Below the pieces are notes generated by a model that ran no database searches, was not told where the DNA came from, and saw only the letters and a list, made by a program, of their open reading frames with translations. This document shows positions 6,035-6,979 of a stretch of 6,979 bases of DNA, in pieces. The first letter of the stretch is position 1, and the number at the start of each line of letters is the position of its first letter. Where the stretch lies: positions 1-6,979 of the forward strand of contig USJW01000170.1 of NCBI GenBank assembly GCA_900555045.1, written 5' to 3'. A program made the position numbers and the translations under genes. This stretch comes from an uncultured Clostridium sp. (GTDB lineage Bacteria > Bacillota > Clostridia > Lachnospirales > Lachnospiraceae).

Positions 6035-6192
6035 AGGGGCTGTGAAAAAAGTCCCCTAAGTCGCCGCCACCCGTAAAACGGGTGGCTCGACGAACGGGTA
6101 TAACCCTTTGATGCTAGGCCAGCGTCTCAAGGCGCTGGCTTTCGCTTGCTCAAGCCACTATGCTTTTCACTCGTTGCAGCCCTTAAAAGGGC
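6035..6192 (-). repeat. hairpin-rich right end of the IS200-type element
   Basis: Six stems lie in 158 bp after the tnpA stop. GCCCTT/AAGGGC at 6179-6192 has a 2-nt loop, and GCTTG/CAAGC is at 6144-6155. GCCAGCG/CGCTGGC at 6118-6139 has an 8-nt loop, and GGGT/ACCC is at 6096-6106. GCCACCCGT/ACGGGTGGC at 6066-6086 has a 3-nt loop and outer GTCG/CGAC pairs at 6060-6063 and 6088-6091. AGGGG/CCCCT lies at 6035-6039 and 6053-6057. Single-strand transposases of this family recognise hairpins at the element ends, but one would suffice. The series also resembles a structured non-coding RNA. Confidence 0.65.
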
Positions 6193-6206
6193 ATTCGTAA
6201 TACCGA

Positions 6207-6462
6207 CTAACCTTTAAAAGGGTCTTCGTATTCTTTCAAACTTAACTTGTCTTGCATAATATCTGCCTTCTCCTGATCTTGTATATATTTCCGGATGGTG
6301 TCTACATTTAAACCTACTGTGCTTACGTAGTATCCCTCCGACCAGAAATGTCGATTTCCAAACTTATATTTTAAATTTGCATGTCGATCAAACATCATCA
6401 ATGCTGATTTCTCTTTCAGATACCCCATAAAACTGGATACACTTAATTTGGTGGTATACTCA
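6207..6462 (-). pseudogene. tnpA: IS200-type transposase, C-terminal fragment
   Basis: The - strand encodes KLSVSSFMGYLKEKSALMMFDRHANLKYKFGNRHFWSEGYYV and onward to DPFKG, the C-terminal half of an IS200 TnpA. The catalytic-type tyrosine is present in IRKYIQDQ (codon 6285-6287). The HUH metal motif, which lies before this part in intact proteins, is missing because the gene is interrupted at 6462/6463 by the IS66 left end. There is also an apparent one-base loss: SIPP is readable in one frame up to the A-run at 6447-6449 (CCACCAAATTAAG on the - strand), and KLSVSSF continues in another. An apparent TTG start at 6473 lies inside the IS66 end and is not a true start. Confidence 0.8.
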
Positions 6463-6979
6463 GTAAGCGCCAAATATTAGGGTGGCTAGCGCTTTGCCGC
6501 CAAATACCTCATAATGATAGATAGCTAGATGCAAGCACTTCTCTTTGGTATACGATACATTTCATTGATAGGTGCGAGCATTTCACTACACATTTATGGG
6601 GGGATCGAAAATGTCCAGTTACAATGCCAGAGTCCCAGCTGATCAGCAGCTCCAACTAATTATGGAATGCAGGAACAGTGGGCTCTCCGATTATCAGTGG
6701 TGTAAGGAGCACGGAATTCATCCGGGAACCTTTTACAACTGGGTCAGTAGACTCAGGAGAAAGGCCTGCTGTGAAATCCCTGAGTCAATTTCCAAAGCGG
6801 AGCCTTCACCGGCTCAGGAAGTGGTCCGCTTAAACGTTCATTCAAAAGCAGCGAATCCTGAGCGGATGCTTCTATGCCAGTCGGCGCCTGCGAGTCCAAC
6901 CTGTATTGCAGATATTTCTGTCAGCATAGAAATATCTCTGGGCAATGCAACAATCCGCATTGCCAATGGCACCGACCCT
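6463..6979 (+). mobile_element. IS66-family insertion sequence, left end and first gene (incomplete)
   Basis: IS66-family inverted repeats commonly begin GTAA, often GTAAGCG; GTAAGCG starts at 6463 exactly where IS200 tnpA homology stops. The end carries CGCCAAATA twice (6468-6476 and 6498-6506). A looser direct repeat, TGCAAGCACTTCTC (6530-6543) and TGCGAGCATTTCAC (6573-6586), follows; these may be transposase-binding sites. The accessory gene at 6611 follows 148 bp of noncoding end. The element runs past the window, so orfB, orfC and the right end are not seen. The family makes 8-bp target duplications, so TATACTCA (6455-6462) should reappear beyond its far end. Confidence 0.75.
6611..6979 (+). 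CDS. tnpA: IS66-family accessory protein OrfA (partial, 3' end outside window)
   Basis: An open frame from ATG 6611 to the last base gives 123 residues without a stop, beginning MSSYNARVPADQQLQLIMEC. Residues about 12-50 hold the helix-turn-helix typical of IS66 OrfA (CRNSGLSDYQWCKEHGIHPGTFYNWVSRLRRK), the small DNA-binding protein encoded before orfB and the DDE transposase. A run of six G (6598-6603) lies 7 nt upstream as a weak ribosome-binding site. The later part (ISVSIEISLGNATIRIANGTDP) resembles the beta-strand tail of such proteins. No frameshift or stop is seen, so this copy may be intact, though the rest is outside the window. Confidence 0.85.
   Translation, partial: MSSYNARVPADQQLQLIMECRNSGLSDYQWCKEHGIHPGTFYNWVSRLRRKACCEIPESISKAEPSPAQEVVRLNVHSKAANPERMLLCQSAPASPTCIADISVSIEISLGNATIRIANGTDP

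Larger units (their letters stand above)
5821..6462 (-). mobile_element. two IS200/IS605-family tnpA remnants around a structured end
   Basis: On the - strand, read 5' to 3', this stretch holds the C-terminal part of a Y1 transposase, its stop codon and a hairpin-rich right end. About 85 bp of left-end-like sequence and the N-terminal part of a second, inactivated tnpA follow. Neither copy is complete. Its base composition is more AT-rich than uvrB. The outer boundary near 5820 is only where recognisable homology stops; at 6462/6463 it is cut by an IS66-type element. Confidence 0.75.

Overview
The window looks like a chromosomal segment of a GC-rich Clostridia member, most likely Lachnospiraceae (the human-gut Enterocloster/Clostridium type). 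This is an inference. The protein-coding genes favour G/C at third codon positions while the intergenic regions are AT-rich. A secreted protein with WYY-type cell-wall-binding repeats, a Gram-positive-type LexA box, and IS200 and IS66 elements all fit. No rRNA or other taxonomic marker is present.

Left part (1-2150, + strand). A pyrimidine-rich tract with a 29-bp tandem repeat precedes a two-gene operon. The first gene encodes a short, cytoplasmic alkyl-sulfatase-like metallo-beta-lactamase-fold hydrolase (284-1597). Nine bases later comes a MarR-family repressor (1607-2047). The promoter has a consensus TTGACA -35 box, and a 20-bp imperfect palindrome fills the spacer between -35 and -10. 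This is the expected layout for a MarR repressor that controls its own operon with the hydrolase as its effector gene. The metal-binding motif of the hydrolase is unusual: HYFHFDH in place of HxHxDH.

Middle (2068-5416, - strand). A strong hairpin terminator separates the operon from a convergent gene for a secreted protein: signal peptide, beta-rich domain, fibronectin-III-like domain, then about six cell-wall-binding repeats. That gene has its own promoter and a perfect 16-bp palindrome just downstream of the predicted transcription start. Upstream of it lies uvrB, the complete 682-aa excinuclease subunit B.

Right part (5417-6979). About 1.2 kb upstream of uvrB has no intact gene, but much can be read in it. 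From uvrB outward it holds a leader of about 300 nt, with a large terminator-like hairpin next to the uvrB ribosome-binding site and several smaller inverted repeats. Next come a promoter with a perfect TATAAT and a near-consensus LexA (SOS) box. Beyond these lie two IS200-type tnpA remnants in the order C-terminal half, structured right end, N-terminal part. This is the order expected at a right-end/left-end junction of a tandem copy or circle. The C-terminal remnant is cut by an IS66-family element whose left end (GTAAGCG...) starts at 6463 and whose first gene begins at 6611 and runs out of the window.

No wholly new multi-gene system is evident. The observations most worth following are the altered zinc-ligand motif, the two palindromic operators, the structured SOS-controlled uvrB leader, and the nested IS200/IS66 history.
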